A stretch of 64,000 bases of DNA. Source: Prorocentrum cordatum (Eukaryota > Sar > Dinophyceae > Prorocentrales > Prorocentraceae). Numbering within the stretch: position 1 is the first letter of the stretch; each line of letters begins with the position of its first letter. Location of the stretch: positions 20,001-84,000 of the forward strand of contig CAUYUJ010014761.1 of the NCBI GenBank assembly GCA_963575745.1, written 5' to 3'. Below are positions 11,111-21,131 of this stretch, in pieces. A program made the translations under genes and the position numbers. The notes under the pieces were generated by a model that saw only the letters and a program-made list of their open reading frames with translations, made no database searches and was not told the origin of the DNA.

Positions 11111-11775
11111 TGGTGCAAGCTATGGGGCGGCCACGAGTCGAACGGGGCGAAACCTCGCCAGAGCCACCCGGCGCTCCCTGCGGCCACGAGGCGGCCACGA
11201 GGCGGCAACATGGCCGAACCTTTAGGTCGGGCGTGTCCTCCCACAGGAGGATTGTGGACAAAAGAAAAAATCAAAAGAATAGCAAAAATGTGTGAAAAAG
11301 AAGAAAAAACCGTCCGCAGACTATTTTTTGACTATGTGTGCACTTTCCTCCTGTGGAGGGGCATGCCCGACTCAACGAACCCCTCCCAGGCCCACCCAGC
11401 GCACGAGGCGGCCACGGAGTTGTTACGGCATAAGCAGCGTGGCGAAACTTCGATGGACCCACCCACCGTACTGGAGGCGGCCACGACGCTGCCACGGGAG
11501 GCAGCGAAGCGAACCTTCGCTGGACACAGTCAGCGCACGAGGCGGCCACGGGCGGCAGCGTGGCGAAATCTCGCCAGAGCTACCCAACGCACGAGGCGGC
11601 CACGAGGCGGCAACGTGGCGAAACATCGCCGGAGCTACCCAGCGCACGAAGCCGCCACGGGCGGCGCCGTGGCGAAACCTTGCCCGAGCTCCCAACGCAC
11701 GAGGCGGCCACGAGGCGGCCACGGGCGACTACGGGGCGGCCACTGGCGGCCACAAGGCGGCAACCAAATCAATTT
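11111..11775. repeat. 56-bp satellite split by a MITE
   Basis: Tandem units of about 56 bp marked by CACGAGGCGGCCACG, GTGGCGAAACCT and CCAGAGC. The best-ordered copies start near 11534, 11590 and 11646. The array also occurs left of 11222, so the inverted-repeat element at 11222-11375 landed inside an existing array. Confidence 0.8.
11222..11375. mobile_element. Inverted-repeat MITE with 8-bp TSD, copy 1
   Basis: Ends are TTAGGTCGGGCGTGTCC on the left and the inverse of TTGAGTCGGGCATGCCC on the right, followed inward by CTCCACAGGAGG-like sequence. The AT-rich centre has no coding capacity. Flanks CCGAACCT and CGAACCCCT look like a target duplication with a small indel. It interrupts the 56-bp satellite. 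Confidence 0.8.
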
Positions 11776-12129
11776 GCGGGTTGCCCACCCACTGTCTCAG
11801 TAAAACAAAAAGAATCCGTGACTGTCTGGGGAACCAATAGCTCTTGCAATAGATTGGTTTATTCACGAGCGAGGGGAGTACGCATGTGGGCCGCATGGTA
11901 CTATTTTGATTGGGCCTGTCGCAGCAAACACTTCTTGTATAAACACCATGTACACCACATTGTAGTTTCACCGAACCATCCTGTGGTGTTGGGAGAGCCC
12001 CGCGTCCTCTGCTCTCTCTCCTCTCCTCTCCTCTCCTCTCCTCTCCTCTCCTCTCCTCCCCCTCCACCCCCTCCTCTGCTCCCACCCTTGCCTTTGCCCT
12101 CCACATGTCCATTACGGCACACCCAATCA
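11776..12129. other. No gene; (TCTCC)n tract
   Basis: A pentanucleotide TCTCC tract lies at about 12008-12058 and is followed by C/T-rich sequence. The remainder has no supported feature. Confidence 0.6.
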
Positions 12130-12620
12130 CGCGCTTCGTAGCCCCATAGGGAGCTCCACCGAAGGCAACCATTGGCCGCGGCCGCATGCGTCTCCCCTGC
12201 CCAGCACAGCGCTCAGTGGCCCCATAGGGCGCTCCACCGAAGGCCCCAGTGGCCGCGGCTGCATGCGTCTCCCCCGCCCAGTACAGCGCTTCGTGTGGCC
12301 CCATATGGAGCTCCACCGAAGGCACCCGCGGCCACGGCCGCATGCGTCTTCCCTACCCAGTACAGCGCTTTGTGGCCCCATGCGGAGCTCCACCGAAGAC
12401 CTCAATGGTCGCGGCCGCATGCGCCCCCCCCGCCCAGCACAGCGTTTCGTGGTCGCATAGGGAGCTCCACCAAAGACCTCAGTGGCCGCGGCAGCATGCG
12501 CCCCTCCTTCATATTACGGCACACCCCTCCCGCGCTTCGTGGCCCCATAAGGAAATTCATCGAAACCAACACCCACAACGCGCTACTGACAACTTCATAT
12601 TGTTGGGCCCCTCGCCAAGA
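12130..12620. repeat. 77-bp satellite array, locus 2
   Basis: GAGCTCCACC-type starts at 12151, 12229, 12308, 12385 and 12462, a 77-79 bp period. The units are those of the array at 1-365 with modest divergence. The right edge (CACCCACAACGCG, then TTGTTGGG and CGCCAAGAT) matches the edge of locus 1 near 370-420, so the array and its flank belong to one mobile or duplicated unit. Confidence 0.85.
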
Positions 12621-13120
12621 TTTGTTGTTTGTTGTGTGTATGTGGGGGAGGATATGGTGGTTTGGCTAAGATGATATTCTCTGATACATCGGAGGAGCGA
12701 CCGTGCATCAGAATGATGTTATGGTGGGCGGAGGGGGGCCGACAAATCCAGCTTCTGCCGGGTGTCTTGGGGGGGCGGGGGGCAGAGTCTAGATTCTTTA
12801 AAACAAAAATCGGGGGCGCCATCCGTGTGGCGCGCTCTGAGGCACTCAGTCCATGTGGTGCATGTCGGGCGTTGGCGGGACTGGACTTCGTGCGATCTGA
12901 CGTAGTGATGGTTACCCGGGGGCGCCCCCCAGCCCCGTTCCACTGACCCGAACTGTCGTCACCCGCAGAAGCACCAGCTACGGCAGACTTGGCTCAACGC
13001 TTCTGCACTTCTTGTTGGGCTTCGGGCTCCAAACACCCAACCCGGGGCCCCGGCCATATCCGAGCATGCTGCGGGGCGCGAGCTGCGTGTGGCATGCTGT
13101 TTTGCGCAACCTCGCCTTTC
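12621..13120. other. No gene seen
   Basis: Mixed GC-rich sequence without a domain-bearing frame, recognisable repeat or RNA gene. Confidence 0.45.
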
Positions 13121-13282
13121 TTAGGTCGGGCATGTCCCCCTGCAGGCGGATTTTGGGCGGACAGTGGCACACAGCGCACACATGCACCAACATCATCAAC
13201 AAACATGATAGTCCAAACATCGTCCCCAGACTATCAAAAAAAAAACGAACGTTCCCCCTGCAGAGGGACAGGCCCGACTTCA
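13121..13282. mobile_element. Inverted-repeat MITE with 8-bp TSD, copy 2
   Basis: Left end TTAGGTCGGGCATGTCCCCC; inverse right end TGAAGTCGGGCCTGTCCCTC. Flanking octamers are CGCCTTTC (13113-13120) and CGCTTTTC (13283-13290), 7 of 8 identical, a good target-site duplication. The centre is non-coding. Confidence 0.85.
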
Positions 13283-13519
13283 CGCTTTTCCTCGTGTGGC
13301 ACTGCGCTGGCGCACCTCGCGGCCGCGCGGCACATGCGCGGGGCCGGCCTGCCGCCGGGGCGGAACACCAGGCGGGGCCTGCCCTGTGCGCCCAGCGGAA
13401 CGCCGCGGGGCCTCGCGCGGGAGAGCGGGGCGCCTGGTCTGGCTCTGCAAAAGGGTGCAACGGGGGCGGGAGGAGAACGAGGAGGAGAGGCGGGAGGAGG
13501 ACGGAAAGGAGGGATAGCA
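13283..13519. other. No gene seen
   Basis: GC-rich spacer between a MITE and the GGA tract. Frames are open on both strands but show no family signature. Confidence 0.4.
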
Positions 13520-13824
13520 GGGAGGAGGAGGAGGAGGAGGAGGAGGAGGAGGAGGAGGAGGAGGAGGAGGAGGAGGAGGAGGAGGACAAGCTAGGTGCGC
13601 GCGCGTCATATCTGACGTCCTACCCCTCCCTCCCATCCCTTACCATGGCGCTGATTTTCTCTATCCGCGGACTAGTGGGTGGTGGTGCGCGTGCGTGCGT
13701 GCGTGCGTGTGTGCGTGGTGGTGGTGGTGCTGCTGCTGGTGCTGGTGCTGGTGCTGGTGCTGGTGGTGGTGGTGGTGGTGGTGGTGGTGGTGGTGGTGGT
13801 GGTGGTGGTGGTGGTGGTGGTGGT

Positions 13825-13863
<39 letters not shown>

Positions 13864-14130
13864 GTTCGCGTGTGCTGTGGCATGGCACGGGCAATGACGC
13901 CAGCGCTGCAGCGGGAGCACGAGTCGAAACGGGCAGAAGCGCGGAAATGAGGCCAGCGCTACAGCGGGAGCACGATTCGGAACGAGCGGAAGCACGGAAA
14001 TGAGGCCAGCGCTGCAGCGGGAGCACGATTCGGAGCGAGCGGGGCCCGAAAATGAGGCCGGCGCCTCGGCGAGAGCAGCATTTTGAAAAAAAGCACAAGC
14101 GAAAACCCGTTTCCCGGGAATCCTGTGTGT
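13520..14130 (-). repeat. TCC-tailed dispersed repeat, copy 2
   Basis: Reverse-orientation copy of the element at 395-841. Read on the minus strand: three tandem 50-55 bp units with GCTGCAGCGCTGG, a CATGCCAC stretch, an inserted CA/CCA tract, GGGATGGGAGGGAGGGG, GTCAGATATGACGCG, CTAGCTTG and (TCC)n at 13588-13520. The internal expansion at 13715-13862 ((GGT)n, (GCT-GGT)n, then (GT)n) is specific to this copy. Confidence 0.85.
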
Positions 14131-15164
14131 AAAAAAACAATACGCGGGGGGGTGTCGGATATCTTCGGGACGCCATCAGGGGAAGAAGGAGAATATTTTC
14201 ATATTGTGTAATTGTTGAGGAGGAGGATCAGGGATGGGGGACGCAGAGGAGGAGGGAGGAGAGGAGGGAGGAGGAGGGGGAGGAGGACAAGGAGGAGGAG
14301 AGACGGAGAGGAGGGAGGGCGGGGGGCGGAGAGGAGAAAGGAGGAGGAGGAGGATCAGGGAGGGGGAGGAGGTGGCGGCCTGGGATGCCTCGATCTTTCC
14401 AACACCATGCGAGGACCACCGGATGCCTGGACCCCTTCCCCGGGACTGGTTCTTCATCCCGAGCGGTTTCTTGACGGCCCCGCGGCCTCGCGAGGGGCTC
14501 CAGAAGCAGAAACAAGTATGAGAACAACCAGCGCCCGCGGTGATTTTGTCACGACGCGAGGGGGTCTGGGGGAGGAGGGTGCGGAGGGAGGAGTAGAAGA
14601 AAGGAACACTCGCGGGGGCAATCACTGTCCGCCCGCGCACGCGCGCATGGCGCGCCACCGGTGCCATGCAGCCGGCTGGCGCGCGAACAAAGGTCCTGGC
14701 CGCCGAGGTGCGGTGCGGGCGCCAGTCTGCCCGAGCCCGCCCGGCAGGCACACAGTCTAAGCAAAATGTAGACTTGGAGGAACAAGAACCAGCATGAACA
14801 AGAACTCTATCTTGGGATGGGGGAGCAGTAATCTTACTGGGATGCAGGAAACAAGTGCGAGTGAGTCTGAGTGTGGGCGAGGAGGAAAGAGGAGGGAAGG
14901 AGGAAGGAGGGGGAGGCATCAGACTAATCACAATTCGGAAATGGGAAGCAGGAGATTTCGGAATGGTGTGCGCGAGTGGCAGATCGCCGCCGACACAACA
15001 AATATACACACATACACCCCCCAGTGAATTGTTCCTGGGCCTCAGGGGACGGTGGCGGTGTATAAACCACCAATGACGCAATCGATTCTATACACCACCA
15101 CTCTCCCTGAAGGCAGAAGGAAAACTAGTCAACGGGTGTTTGCGTATAGATTTTCGGCGCATGT
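14131..15164. other. No gene; GGA tracts and repeat D
   Basis: Interrupted GGA repeats at 14214-14365. A plus-strand member of dispersed repeat D lies at 14380-14515 (GGACTGGTTCTTCATCCC, TTTCTTGACGG). The rest is unassigned. Confidence 0.55.
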
Positions 15165-15380
15165 TGTCGGCGGTCTGGGACTTGGACGGCCTCTGCGCGG
15201 AGGCTCGCACGGATTTCTTGGATCGGCGCTGAACCCCCCTCCCTGGCGCGCGGAGCGCGCCGAGGGCGGTGCTGGAGGCGCCGCCGGGGGGGGGGGGGGC
15301 ATCGCGGATCCATGAACTCCGTACTCTGGGCGGACCTCCGACAGTTTATGCTCATGCCCTTTTTTGTTCCTCGAAGGTTA
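15165..15380. mobile_element. Hairpin MITE family H, copy 1
   Basis: A long imperfect palindrome. The left arm holds CGGATTTCTTGGATCGGCGC and the right arm its inverse near GCGGATCC and GCGGACCTCCGACAG. The centre is CCTGGCGCGCGGAGCGCGCC followed by GGCGCCGCC and a G run. The right tail is TTTATGCTCATGCCC...TTGTTCCTC. It lies at the 3' flank of the GBP gene. Five further copies are listed. Confidence 0.8.
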
Positions 15381-15503
15381 CAATGTAGTACAATGGGCTG
15401 CGGCGGGCACCCCTTTGCCCCTTTGCCCAGCTCCTCCCGAAATCCTCCCCAGCCCTGCCCCGCCCCGCCTGCCACGCCTGCCCCGCGGCGCCCGCACGCG
15501 CGG

Positions 15504-15998
15504 TCAGCACACGGTGCAGACGCACTGCTGCTGTATCGCCACCTTGTTCTCGGAGGCGATCTGCCCGTAGATCTCGTCGGTCTTGGCGTTGAATTCTCGC
15601 CGGCACTCCACCACCACCGGGTTGCGCTCGTCGATGCTGAGCTCCGCGAACACCTCGAGGGCGATCTCCCTCGCGGCCTTGTGTATTTCGTACAGGGTGT
15701 ACTCGTCCATGGGCAGCGCTTTCATCGCCTTCTCGGACATCTCCTTGCGGTAGACCTGGATGGCGTCTTTGAGGGCCAGTCGCATCTGGTGCTTCACCAC
15801 GGAGGTCCACGCCGACTGGATGGCTGGGATTGCGCCGCTGTTGATCGCCTTGCAGTAGGCCTGGGCCAAATCTACGAACATGGCGCCTGTGATGTTCTGG
15901 CCGTCCATCGTCTTCTGCCTCAGCGACTTGAACACGGTTCCGCAGAAGGCCTCCACTTTTTCCCGGAACTGAGGCCTCAGAGACTCGTAGGGCAGGTC
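15504..15998 (-). CDS. GBP-like gene, exon 6 (helical domain)
   Basis: Starts after acceptor CGCGGAG|GAC and reads DLPYESLRPQFREKVEAF, the start of the GBP C-terminal helical domain, then INSGAIPAIQSAW, a strongly conserved GBP segment. It closes with NKVAIQQQC, matching the family's Asn-x7-Cys spacing, and a TGA at 15504-15506. An alternative GT donor (AAG|GTGGCG, exon end 15543) exists but would discard that match. Confidence 0.85.
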   Translation of the reverse strand, partial: DLPYESLRPQFREKVEAFCGTVFKSLRQKTMDGQNITGAMFVDLAQAYCKAINSGAIPAIQSAWTSVVKHQMRLALKDAIQVYRKEMSEKAMKALPMDEYTLYEIHKAAREIALEVFAELSIDERNPVVVECRREFNAKTDEIYGQIASENKVAIQQQCVCTVC

Positions 15999-18900
15999 CT
16001 CCGCGGTCGGACGGAAGGTGGGCATATCGCAAAACGGAGGGTTTGGCGAAGAGGCTCCGGCAGCCGCCCCCCGAAGCCAGAGACGCTGATTCTCGGTAGC
16101 AGCATGTGACACCGACCCTACAGGTTAGATTTCAGAAACGCGGGCTGGGGCTCCGAGTTCGAAAGATGCCTACAGCCAAGTGAACCCGCAGGGGAAGGGT
16201 TCACAAGTGATCGCAGAAGCGTATCGCAGAAAGCGGCTGGCGGCGGGGCCGAAGCCAGCTGCATCCAGCAGATTTCGTAACCTTCCCTTCCGCCCTTCGT
16301 CCGACCTGAGTCCTTCACCCGTCGCAGGTCCTCTTCGTCCGCCACCGGCCGCGGCAGAGTGGCGCAGTCCCGCTCCTGGAAGAGCTCGCGGATGACCTTG
16401 CGTATCCTGGGACGCAGAAGGGCATACTGGTACCATGCACCCTGGGCGGTGATCGTCCGAACCAAACCTATATGGCAGAAGCATAGCAGGGTCTACTGTT
16501 ACACAGGCGGCATGGCCAGAATGCGCCCGCCACCGAGCATCTGCTCTAAGATCTCTGAGCGCGCGCGCGTCGTCCTTGGGGGGCCGAAGCACCAAAAGTA
16601 TAAGTGTGTGTGTGTGTGTGTCTGTGTGTGTATGTGTGTGTGGGTGGGGGTAATGCCGATCTCCTGTTCTTGTCGTCGTTCGGCCTCGAGTTGCTGGGCG
16701 GCTCCAGCGCCGACTCGAGGTAGCCCCGCTCGGTGACGGGCCTGCCCTGCTTGTCCTCCAGGTTCAGGTGGAAGTCCCGCAGGACCCAGAAGAAGGAGGG
16801 CAGGTACGGGGCCAGCTCCGCGGTGGCCTCCTTCTTGCCCTCGGCCAGGGGGGCGCGAGCTCGAGGCGTGCGGACCGCTCCTGGCCGGGCCCGTCCTGGG
16901 TCTGGGATCGGCGCACGTGCCTCTCTGGCCACGTCAGGGGGGCGTGTGCTCAGGTCGGGCATGACCCCCTACAGGTGTTACAGGCGGGTTCTGGACGCAA
17001 GTGCAAAAGTAGTCCGAACATGCACCAACAATTGCCAACCATGGTGAACAGATGATCCACGGAGTGTCTTTTTCCCCTCCTTTTATGCCATTTTTCAGCA
17101 TTCCTCCTGTAGAGGGACAGGCCCGACTCAAGCGCACGCCTGATTCCGGTTTCAGGATGAGCCTGGCCAGGGGCGGTGTGCGTGTGCATCGGTATGCGAC
17201 GTCTTCGCTTTTCAATACGCCGACCCCCCAACATATCGACCCACTTCCTCGGATCTCTTCTCCATCCCGGATGTTTCTTGACGGCCCCCAAACCTGACGA
17301 GGGCCCCCAGAGGCCGGGAGCGGCCACAAATCTTTCGTCTCGGCTCATTTCACGACGCGAGCATGTCTGGGTAAGTAGATCTCGTCGCCAGAGCCTTGCT
17401 GCCCTTCTTGTCGCCGCTCGTGGCGGAGGAGCCAGCGTGCACGTGCGAGGCCAGCTGCAGCACAAGGTGCAGCTCGTCTATGGCCTTGAGGAACAACGTT
17501 CGGGGGGGGGGGGGGGGCCGGCTCAAAGGGTAATCATCGACCTGGAATCGGCGATACCGTCGGCCAGTATCATAAGGATGCGCGATAAGGATGAAAAGGG
17601 CCTGGGACGCCAACTCCGAAGCTTTTCGAGCGGGGCGCAGCCGACGAAAGTGGCCAAGGATGGGCCGATGAGGCAAGGGATGCAAGGGCACCCTTGGGAA
17701 GATTGCCCTTCCTTACCATGCGGGTTGACTGTACATCGCCGATGGGTTGGCGATGGGGACCCCGAAGCGAATCCACAAAATCCGGGGCGGGGTGGGCCAT
17801 CGAGCCCCTGTCGGCGATGAGGGGGCGCTTGGGGGCCGATTACCCCCCCCCCCCCCGGAGCCTATTCCCCCAGTGACGTGGCCCCCGGAGGAGGAGGAGG
17901 AGGAGGAGGAGGAGGAGGAGGAGGAGGAGGAGGAGGAGGAGGAGGAGGAGGAGGAGGAGGAGGAGGAGGAGGAGAGGCCTGCTCGTCGATGGCGCCGATG
18001 GAGTTGTAGATGAACACGGAGCTGAGCAGCACCGTCAGCGACAAGATCTGGAGGTCGTGGCTGGCAGACCTCGCTGGCGGCGCGCCTCCCTGCGCTCCGG
18101 GCGCCGCGCTTTTTTTCACAGCGGCCAAGCTGCCCCGAGGGTTACGCAGTGCGCAGCACGTGGACTGAAGAGGTGCAGTGGAGGCCGATCCACAAGAGAC
18201 CTTCCACAAGAAACCGAAACCCTGAGACCCCAGGGCGTCCCTCGACTTTTGGGAGCGTCACGCTTCCCATAGCAAAGCCATCGAAACCCAAGAAACCCAG
18301 GGCACCCTGGGGGCAAGCAGGGTGTTTCTTGGCATGGGCCTCCACTGTAGGTCTGGCGCGATACGTTCGCCACAACGTGGACCAACACGTGCCGAGCCAG
18401 CACGCACCGTGCTAACGCGGACGTTTTGAACACGGTACGTGCTGCGTTTCATCACGGTCGAAGCAGGGCAGTTGAGCACACCGGGCGTCTTTACCTGTCT
18501 TCGGGCCCCAGATCGCTCTGCCTCGAACAACACATCAGAAAGATGGGGTCTAGGGCTCTGGTCGTGGTTTCTGAGATGCTGCAATTTTCAATTCCGGACG
18601 GATGCTCGCCTTCATTCAGATGTTTATTCCCCCTGTGTTTGTCGGCTTCGTGCGTTTATTTTTCGCAGAATGATCCAGGATGCTCCTCGATGGTCCTCGC
18701 CGGAAAAAAAATGCACACGTCCGAGCGATGCCAAGGATATGTATGGTATTATTTTCGGCCTCTGGGGGGCCTCGCCAGGACCCGGGGACCGTCAAAAAAC
18801 AACTCGGGATGTACACGTCGTTCATTTCTAATCGTGCTCTTTTCTAATTGTGCTTGTTTCTAACTCTTCCTGGCCCCCTGGTGGCCAGGAAGAGGCCCAG

Positions 18901-19969
18901 GATAGAAGAAATAGACATGAAAGGATCTTGGCCCCCCCAAAAAACAAAGCACTGTCGAAGACTTAGACATGATCAGTGCGCGTAAAGCTGGCCCCAGGGA
19001 GCGGGTCAGGACCTCTGGGCGTCGACGCTGTGAACAGATCGCGGCGCTGGGGCTCTGAGAGAGGGGTTGCCCGAGGGGGGGCGCCCTGTGCTGCGAAGCC
19101 TGGGCGGGGGCTTTTTGGAGAGCAGGGGGCTTCTCAGAGGCCATCCTGGCTTCTCTCACGCCTCATCAGAAGCCTCGAAGCCCTTCTAAGTAACCCCCCG
19201 CCTTCTAAGACCCACCCCGAAGGCCACCCACCTCACGCCTTCCCCTTGTGTGCGCCGCCAACCTCTGCGCCGAGCCCAGCCCCTCCGTGTCCACGAGGAT
19301 GCAATGGTAGTCCGGCGCGAGCTCCACGGGCCTTCCCCATATCCACAAGCCCTTGGTGCAAGGGTTGATGGACCGGCCGATGTCAAATCCGTCCTGCAAG
19401 CCGAGCAGTCGGTTCAGCAGGAACGACTTTCCGGTCCGGTAGAGGCCCGCCACGGATACCACCGAGATGCTGCCCTCGCACATCTTCAGGATCTCGCACG
19501 CCTCCCGCTTGACACGGCACTTGCCCTCGTCGTTGATCTCGATGAACTGCACCGGGCCGTCGACCTGCTCGACCGTCTTGTCCAGGCAGGTCTTCGCGCT
19601 CGACGCCCGCGAGGCCGACGACTCTACTGACATGCGCGGCGGCATGTTCTGTGACCAGCCGCCGCCGGGCGCCGTGCCCTTCAGCGTCGAGGCGCGGCCC
19701 ATGACCACGCTCTCGTCCACCTGAGTCCTCATGCGGTGGACCGAGCTCGCGCCGGACTGCGTGTGGCCTGCCGGCACCATGACGCTGTCGTCCACGGCGC
19801 CCGTCTTGACCATGACGCTGTTGTCCACCATGACGCTGCTGTCCACCGTCATGCCCGTGCCCACCACGTACTGCGGCCCGGGGAGGGCGGAGTCCTCATC
19901 CAGCACGGAGTCCGTCGCGTCCGTCGCCGCGGACGACTCCGTCGCCGTTCTCCTCACGCGAGAGGCCAT
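15504..19969 (-). CDS. Guanylate-binding-protein-like GTPase, six exons
   Basis: A large GTPase of the GBP/atlastin class (dynamin superfamily); such proteins hydrolyse GTP, oligomerise and act at membranes. The conceptual protein has 550 residues from Met at 19969. Residues 1-130 are a low-complexity leader with repeated D(S/N/D)SVMV motifs. The GTPase shows the P-loop GLYRTGKS (about 175-182), switch I TKGLWIW (about 205), DTEGLG (about 227-232) and the RD nucleotide motif in VLRDF (about 317). The helical GBP C-domain begins near 386. Five introns split it, with donors GT, GC, GC, GA, GA in order and acceptors all AG|G. Every junction keeps frame and the spacing expected for GBPs. The open frame continues upstream to 20218 but enters repeat D, so the start is uncertain. 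The C-domain is shorter than in animal GBPs, so downstream exons are possible. No prenylation motif is evident at the TGA. Confidence 0.88.
16313..16406 (-). CDS. GBP-like gene, exon 5
   Basis: Encodes (R)IRKVIRELFQERDCATLPRP and ends DLRRVK; the family has an LFxxRDCFTLxRP block here. Acceptor CCCAG|GATACG. The donor is GTGAAG|GACTCA, a GA donor. A competing GT donor six bases earlier is also in frame but would delete VK and break the equal spacing with plant GBPs between the LQRL-like and LRPEF motifs. Confidence 0.85.
16664..16839 (-). CDS. GBP-like gene, exon 4 (RD motif)
   Basis: Encodes GKKEATAELAPYLPSFFWVL, then RDFHLNLED and YLESALEPP, equivalent to the FPDFVWxLRDFxLDLE and YLxxxL segments of GBPs. 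The acceptor GCCGAG|GGC follows a pyrimidine-rich stretch. The donor AACAG|GAGATC is GA: the next exon must complete a split AG+G codon, which excludes the nearby GC alternative on phase. Confidence 0.87.
16950..17131. mobile_element. Inverted-repeat MITE with 8-bp TSD, copy 3
   Basis: Inside GBP intron 3. Ends TCAGGTCGGGCATGACCCCC and the inverse of TTGAGTCGGGCCTGTCCCTC. Flanks GCGTGTGC and GCGCACGC agree at 5 of 8 positions, so this is an older insertion than the copies at 13.1 and 51.8 kb. Confidence 0.75.
17235..17320 (+). repeat. Dispersed repeat D fragment in intron
   Basis: Contains CTTCTCCATCCCGGATGTTTC, TTGACGGCCCCC and GAGGGCCCCCAGAGGCC. It lies in GBP intron 3 beside the MITE. Confidence 0.55.
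17395..17484 (-). CDS. GBP-like gene, exon 3
   Basis: Encodes AIDELHLVLQLASHVHA and then a Gly/Ser/Lys linker; GBPs have a QLxxVTEL helix here. Acceptor TTCCTCAAG|GCC follows a C run. The donor AGCAAG|GCTCTG is GC, phase 0. Confidence 0.87.
17525..17875. repeat. Dispersed repeat with TCGACCTGGAATCGGCGAT
   Basis: GBP intron 2 holds ATCGACCTGGAATCGGCGAT, later CGAGCCCCTGTCGGCGATGA and GCGCTTGGGGGCCGAT plus a C run. The same ordered motifs recur at 25815-25975, so this is a dispersed element of about 160-350 bp. Confidence 0.6.
17889..17974. repeat. (GGA)n abutting a splice donor
   Basis: About 28 GGA units. On the gene strand this is (TCC)n beginning within ten bases of the exon 2 GC donor. 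Confidence 0.9.
17979..18069 (-). CDS. GBP-like gene, exon 2
   Basis: Encodes (R)SASHDLQILSLTVLLSSVF and then IYNSIGAIDEQ, the most conserved GBP block after the G3 motif (LAVLLSSxFIYNxxGxI). Acceptor CAGCGAG|GTC; donor GAGCAG|GCCTCT (GC). The next exon's GCC restores the EQA codon run exactly. Confidence 0.92.
18130..18450. repeat. Dispersed repeat nested by MITE E
   Basis: TACGCAGTGCGCA, GGTCTGGCGCGATACGTTCG and CACGGTACGTGCTGC form a repeat also present at 44865-45175. Here it is split by the element at 18176-18347, which is absent from the other copy. Confidence 0.65.
18176..18347. mobile_element. MITE family E, copy 1
   Basis: Left end CAGTGGAGGCCGATCCACAAG; the right end is the inverse of CAGTGGAGGCCCATGCCAAG. 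The interior (GAAACCC, CCCAGGGCGTCCCTCGA, AAGCAGGGTGTTTCTTGGC) is shared with 43554-43739. It sits in GBP intron 1. Confidence 0.75.
18680..18810. repeat. Short dispersed repeats in intron 1
   Basis: 18683-18740 (GATGGTCCTCGCCGGAAAAA, ACACGTCCGAGCGATGCCAA) recurs at 53597-53655. It is followed by a reverse fragment of repeat D (GACCGTCAAAAAACAACTCG). Confidence 0.6.
18811..18980. mobile_element. Hairpin MITE family T, copy 1
   Basis: Left arm GTACACGTCGTTCATTTCTA with repeated TTTCTAAT(C/T)GTGCTC. The inner palindrome GGCCCCCTGGTGGCCAGGA is flanked by CCTGG/GGATC arms. The right arm is diverged. Copies at 38.1 and 51.2 kb share length and order. It lies in GBP intron 1. Confidence 0.75.
19263..19969 (-). 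CDS. GBP-like gene, exon 1 (P-loop, switches)
   Basis: Carries the leader, the P-loop GLYRTGKSFLLNRLLG, FDIGRSINPCTKGLWIWG and LVDTEGLGSAQ(R). The donor GCAGAG|GTTGGC is a canonical GT in phase 2. Met at 19969 (MASRVRRTATESS) is the first Met inside clearly non-repetitive coding sequence; Pro/Arg-rich codons upstream (PAPPPKGFAAPRPRGRQRR) may also be translated. Confidence 0.88.
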
Positions 19970-20109
19970 GGGAGCCCGGCGCTGGCGGCCCCGCGGTCTG
20001 GGCGCGGCGAACCCCTTTGGCGGCGGAGCCGGGAACTTGTCTGGGCCGGGGCGACCACGGGCGCTGGGCGGCGGAGGAGGCCCGGACCTGCGACGTCCTG
20101 ACTTTCCCC

Positions 20110-20205
20110 ACGCGTAGATCCCCGGATGTCTCGACCCGTTCCCTGGAGCCGGTCTCGCATCGCGAGCTTGACGGTCCTGAGGCTCGGCGAGAGCCCCTGG
20201 AGGCC
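20110..20205 (+). repeat. Dispersed repeat D fragment
   Basis: GATCCCCGGATGTCTCGACC, GTTCCCTGGAGCCGG and TTGACGGTCCTGAGGC match the family. It lies just upstream of the GBP exon 1 coding region and argues that the open frame beyond about 20100 is not translated. Confidence 0.6.
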
Positions 20206-20269
20206 GAGCACGGCCCAAGACCTCCCCTCGTGATTCTTACGGCGCGATCGTGTCTGGGAGGAGGGGCGG

Positions 20270-21131
<862 letters not shown>

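Noticed and set aside
11111-12620. CRISPR-like arrays (satellites with regular spacing)
   Set aside because: Units are contiguous tandem repeats without unique spacers, and the genome is eukaryotic.
16313-16325. GT donor for GBP intron 5 (CGACGG|GTGAAG)
   Set aside because: It is in frame, but removes two residues and breaks the equal spacing with other GBPs; the GA donor preserves it. Only cDNA can close this.
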